Source: JACZWL01 sp046756445
Lineage (GTDB): Bacteria; Pseudomonadota; Gammaproteobacteria; Steroidobacterales; Woeseiaceae
Direction: 5' to 3'
Length of the DNA: 15,415 nucleotides
Assembly (NCBI GenBank): GCA_046756445.1
Contig: JBHHWI010000071.1
Span: 1-15,415 of the forward strand
Part shown: piece by piece, positions 14,017 through 15,415 of the stretch
Layout: every line of letters begins with the position of its first letter
Position numbering within the stretch: the stretch's first letter is position 1
Translations under genes and position numbers: made by a program
Notes under the pieces: model-generated
Told to the model about the DNA's origin: nothing
What the model saw: the letters and a program-made list of their open reading frames with translations, nothing else
Databases searched by the model: none

Positions 14017-14466
14017 TCATTCGTTTCTTGCCTTAGATCGGCAAACAAACAGAGCAATGCTTAGAGGCAGGAACGTCCACCACGCAATGATCATAGGCAC
14101 GTCGATCACGCTCGACGGCAGGACAAACGTCGTCAGCGACGCGATAAATCCGCCATGGACATTAAGGGTCAGAACAGAATAAAGCGTGATCGCAACGACG
14201 ATCGCGACTCCCCACAAAACTCGGTGATCTGAAACCAGTTTGGCTATGGAAAAGCCCGCCAGTACAGCCGCCAGTGCTGCTGCCGGAACTGTTGTGACCA
14301 TCGAGAACAAGACGAGCGAGAGTGCCTTGTTTTCTTGCGCAAACGGGACGTACCACTCAGGAAATGCAATCGCGGCCGCGATTCCGACAACATTCGTATA
14401 TACGAAGTAATAAGCGACACCGATAGCGGCGATCAGGATGAGATCTTTGGCTACTCTGCTGTTCAT
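14017..14466 (-). CDS. Small integral membrane protein of unknown function
   Basis: A 149-residue hydrophobic protein that I do not recognise. Four likely membrane helices lie at about 8-34, 48-72, 82-102 and 120-142, joined by short loops; the C-terminus ends in a basic tail (CRSKARNE), suggesting it faces the cytoplasm. Helix 1 contains several aromatic residues (AYYFVYT). AGAGG lies just before the ATG at 14466, which supports the start. It is convergent with the thioesterase and on the same strand as the cold-shock-domain gene 186 bp upstream. Base composition is more AT-rich than the catabolic genes. No transporter or enzyme motif is visible. Confidence 0.7.
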   Translation of the reverse strand: MNSRVAKDLILIAAIGVAYYFVYTNVVGIAAAIAFPEWYVPFAQENKALSLVLFSMVTTVPAAALAAVLAGFSIAKLVSDHRVLWGVAIVVAITLYSVLTLNVHGGFIASLTTFVLPSSVIDVPMIIAWWTFLPLSIALFVCRSKARNE

Positions 14467-14652
14467 TTAACCTCTGGGTTCCAGAATCCCAACGGCTGCT
14501 GTGGGTCAGTGGCCGACAGTTTATCGCAATTTCAATGACCGGCGGCTATGCGAAGTATAGCGGCCCGCCAGAGCGAGAATGCGTAGGCGGCAGCACGCGG
14601 CCAGAACCTGACGTTAATGGCGGCAAGTGCAGCGATTCGTTAGACGTCGATT
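14467..14652. other. Noncoding spacer with imperfect GC-rich repeats and integron-like core motifs
   Basis: This 186-base spacer separates two minus-strand genes. Read on the minus strand it has GTCTAAC (14645-14639) eight bases after the upstream stop, and GTTAAAT (14470-14464) overlapping the start codon of the membrane protein; these fit the outer R'' and R' core consensus of integron attC sites. However, the length between them (182 bp) exceeds most attC sites and the inner arms do not pair convincingly. No gene is supported inside. Confidence 0.25.
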
Positions 14653-15415
14653 TCATCCTGTTATTACTTCGAGCACTCGGGCGGCCGGGCTCTTTTTACC
14701 TTGGACAATCTCATAGCTAAATCTTGAGCCCTGTTGCCAATATTTCCATGGAACACGCTTCAACCCAGAATGATGAACAAATATTTCACCTCCCTGGTCA
14801 CGCTGAATGAACCCGAATCCTTTGAGCTCATTGAACCACCTTAATGTTCCGGTTTCGCGTTTTCCAATTACCAGCGGTGGTTCCGGCTCCTCCTCTTGTG
14901 CGTCTTTACCAGCGCTGATCTCATTGAGTAGCAACTCAGTGAACGCCCTTATTCGAGATGGTGGGTTTCGGCCCGTTGCACCGTCGAATCCTGCCAGAGT
15001 GGATTGAATGAGTTCAGCTGATGTCTCTGACTTAGCTTTGCACTCATCCTCGTCACTTAGCTTATCAATCAGTTTAATAGCGTAGTCAGACGCGTTGTGA
15101 CTGTTGAACCTAGGCATTGACATTCCCATTAGTTGAATGCGTAGCAACATCAGCATGTGATATAGATAATTGCGCATACGCTTGGGAAGCACGCCTCTAT
15201 TGAAGAGTTTGTGTGTGGTTAAGTAAGCCAGACCCGAAGCAAAGTACAGCTCCGGCTTGTGATCTCCAACAAATAGCCTTGTTTCATATGCCTTCAACAA
15301 CTCGCCGTAGTATCGTGGGTGGCTGTGTGGTTCGTTGAGAAACATTGCTACAAACGATTTTGTTTGAGCAGTAAGTGTAACGATTTCACTTTGCCGTATG
15401 GGATCGAAGTGGTAC
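14653..15415 (-). CDS. C-terminal part of a cold-shock-domain fusion protein, AIPR-like (partial at window edge)
   Basis: The frame stays open to the right edge of the window, so 253 residues of a longer protein are visible; an internal ATG at 15345 is probably not the start. The last ~67 residues are a cold-shock domain: TLRWFNELKGFGFIQRD holds the RNP1-like motif and EIFVHHSGL the RNP2-like motif, implying binding to single-stranded nucleic acid. The part before it (FLNEPHSHPRYYGELLKAY, ELYFASGLAYLTTHKLF, a basic RMRNYLYHMLMLLRI stretch) resembles, as far as I can recall, the C-terminal part of AIPR (abortive infection phage resistance) proteins, but I am not certain. An acidic linker (EEEPEPP) joins the two. 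The gene is clearly more AT-rich than the catabolic genes, pointing to acquisition by transfer. Its N-terminal part is outside the window. Confidence 0.6.
   Translation of the reverse strand, partial: YHFDPIRQSEIVTLTAQTKSFVAMFLNEPHSHPRYYGELLKAYETRLFVGDHKPELYFASGLAYLTTHKLFNRGVLPKRMRNYLYHMLMLLRIQLMGMSMPRFNSHNASDYAIKLIDKLSDEDECKAKSETSAELIQSTLAGFDGATGRNPPSRIRAFTELLLNEISAGKDAQEEEPEPPLVIGKRETGTLRWFNELKGFGFIQRDQGGEIFVHHSGLKRVPWKYWQQGSRFSYEIVQGKKSPAARVLEVITG

Noticed and set aside
14335..14720. Two short plus-strand frames (67 and 61 codons)
   Set aside because: They overlap the minus-strand genes and the repeat-like spacer, with no ribosome site or recognisable product.
1..15415. tRNA or rRNA genes, CRISPR arrays, insertion sequences
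   Set aside because: I saw no tRNA-like cloverleaf, rRNA segment, regular repeat-spacer array or transposase in the window.

Overview
The window is high-GC DNA with dense, tightly packed genes. It looks like a proteobacterium that degrades aromatic compounds anaerobically by the Thauera/Azoarcus (class I, ferredoxin-dependent) benzoyl-CoA route. The taxonomic call is inference from gene content; there is no rRNA, tRNA or CRISPR array here. The AT content rises visibly in the last ~1.4 kb, which looks like accessory DNA.

Region 1 (110-6042, + strand) is one continuous operon: korA, korB, a ferritin-like di-iron protein, dch, had and a tandem GNAT acetyltransferase. Most junctions are 4-8 bp overlaps, so translation is probably coupled. 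Dch and Had catalyse the two steps after benzoyl-CoA reductase: dienoyl-CoA hydration, then NAD-dependent oxidation of the 6-hydroxy product. KorAB oxidises 2-oxoglutarate from the TCA cycle and regenerates the reduced ferredoxin that the reductase consumes. The ring hydrolase (oah) and reductase subunits (bcrCBAD) are not in the window. A 20-bp element occurs twice, 31 bp apart, just upstream of korA and may be an operator.

Region 2 (6073-10048) holds a minus-strand pair, an aldehyde dehydrogenase followed by an exported PF00756-type esterase. Diverging from them is an aromatic-acid MFS transporter of the AAHS type. The divergent intergenic region has a good sigma70-like promoter and a perfect 10-bp inverted repeat. 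These genes could feed aromatic acids into region 1.

Region 3 (10184-13791, + strand) is the least ordinary part. It begins with a 738-residue reductive-dehalogenase-like protein with two tandem copies of the corrinoid-binding-type domain. Only the second copy is joined to the 2x[4Fe-4S] module, and there is no Tat signal and no rdhB anchor gene. Next come a NUDT19-like Nudix hydrolase (likely CoA-ester active) and a hotdog thioesterase that closely resembles 4-hydroxybenzoyl-CoA thioesterase. Together with region 1 this suggests handling of (halo)aromatic acids or their CoA esters; that link is inference.

Region 4 (13792-15415) contains a small four-helix membrane protein of unknown function and, running off the right edge, the C-terminal part of a protein with a cold-shock domain at its end. 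The part before that domain resembles, weakly, the C-terminal part of AIPR (abortive infection phage resistance) proteins. This stretch may be a horizontally acquired or defence-related segment.
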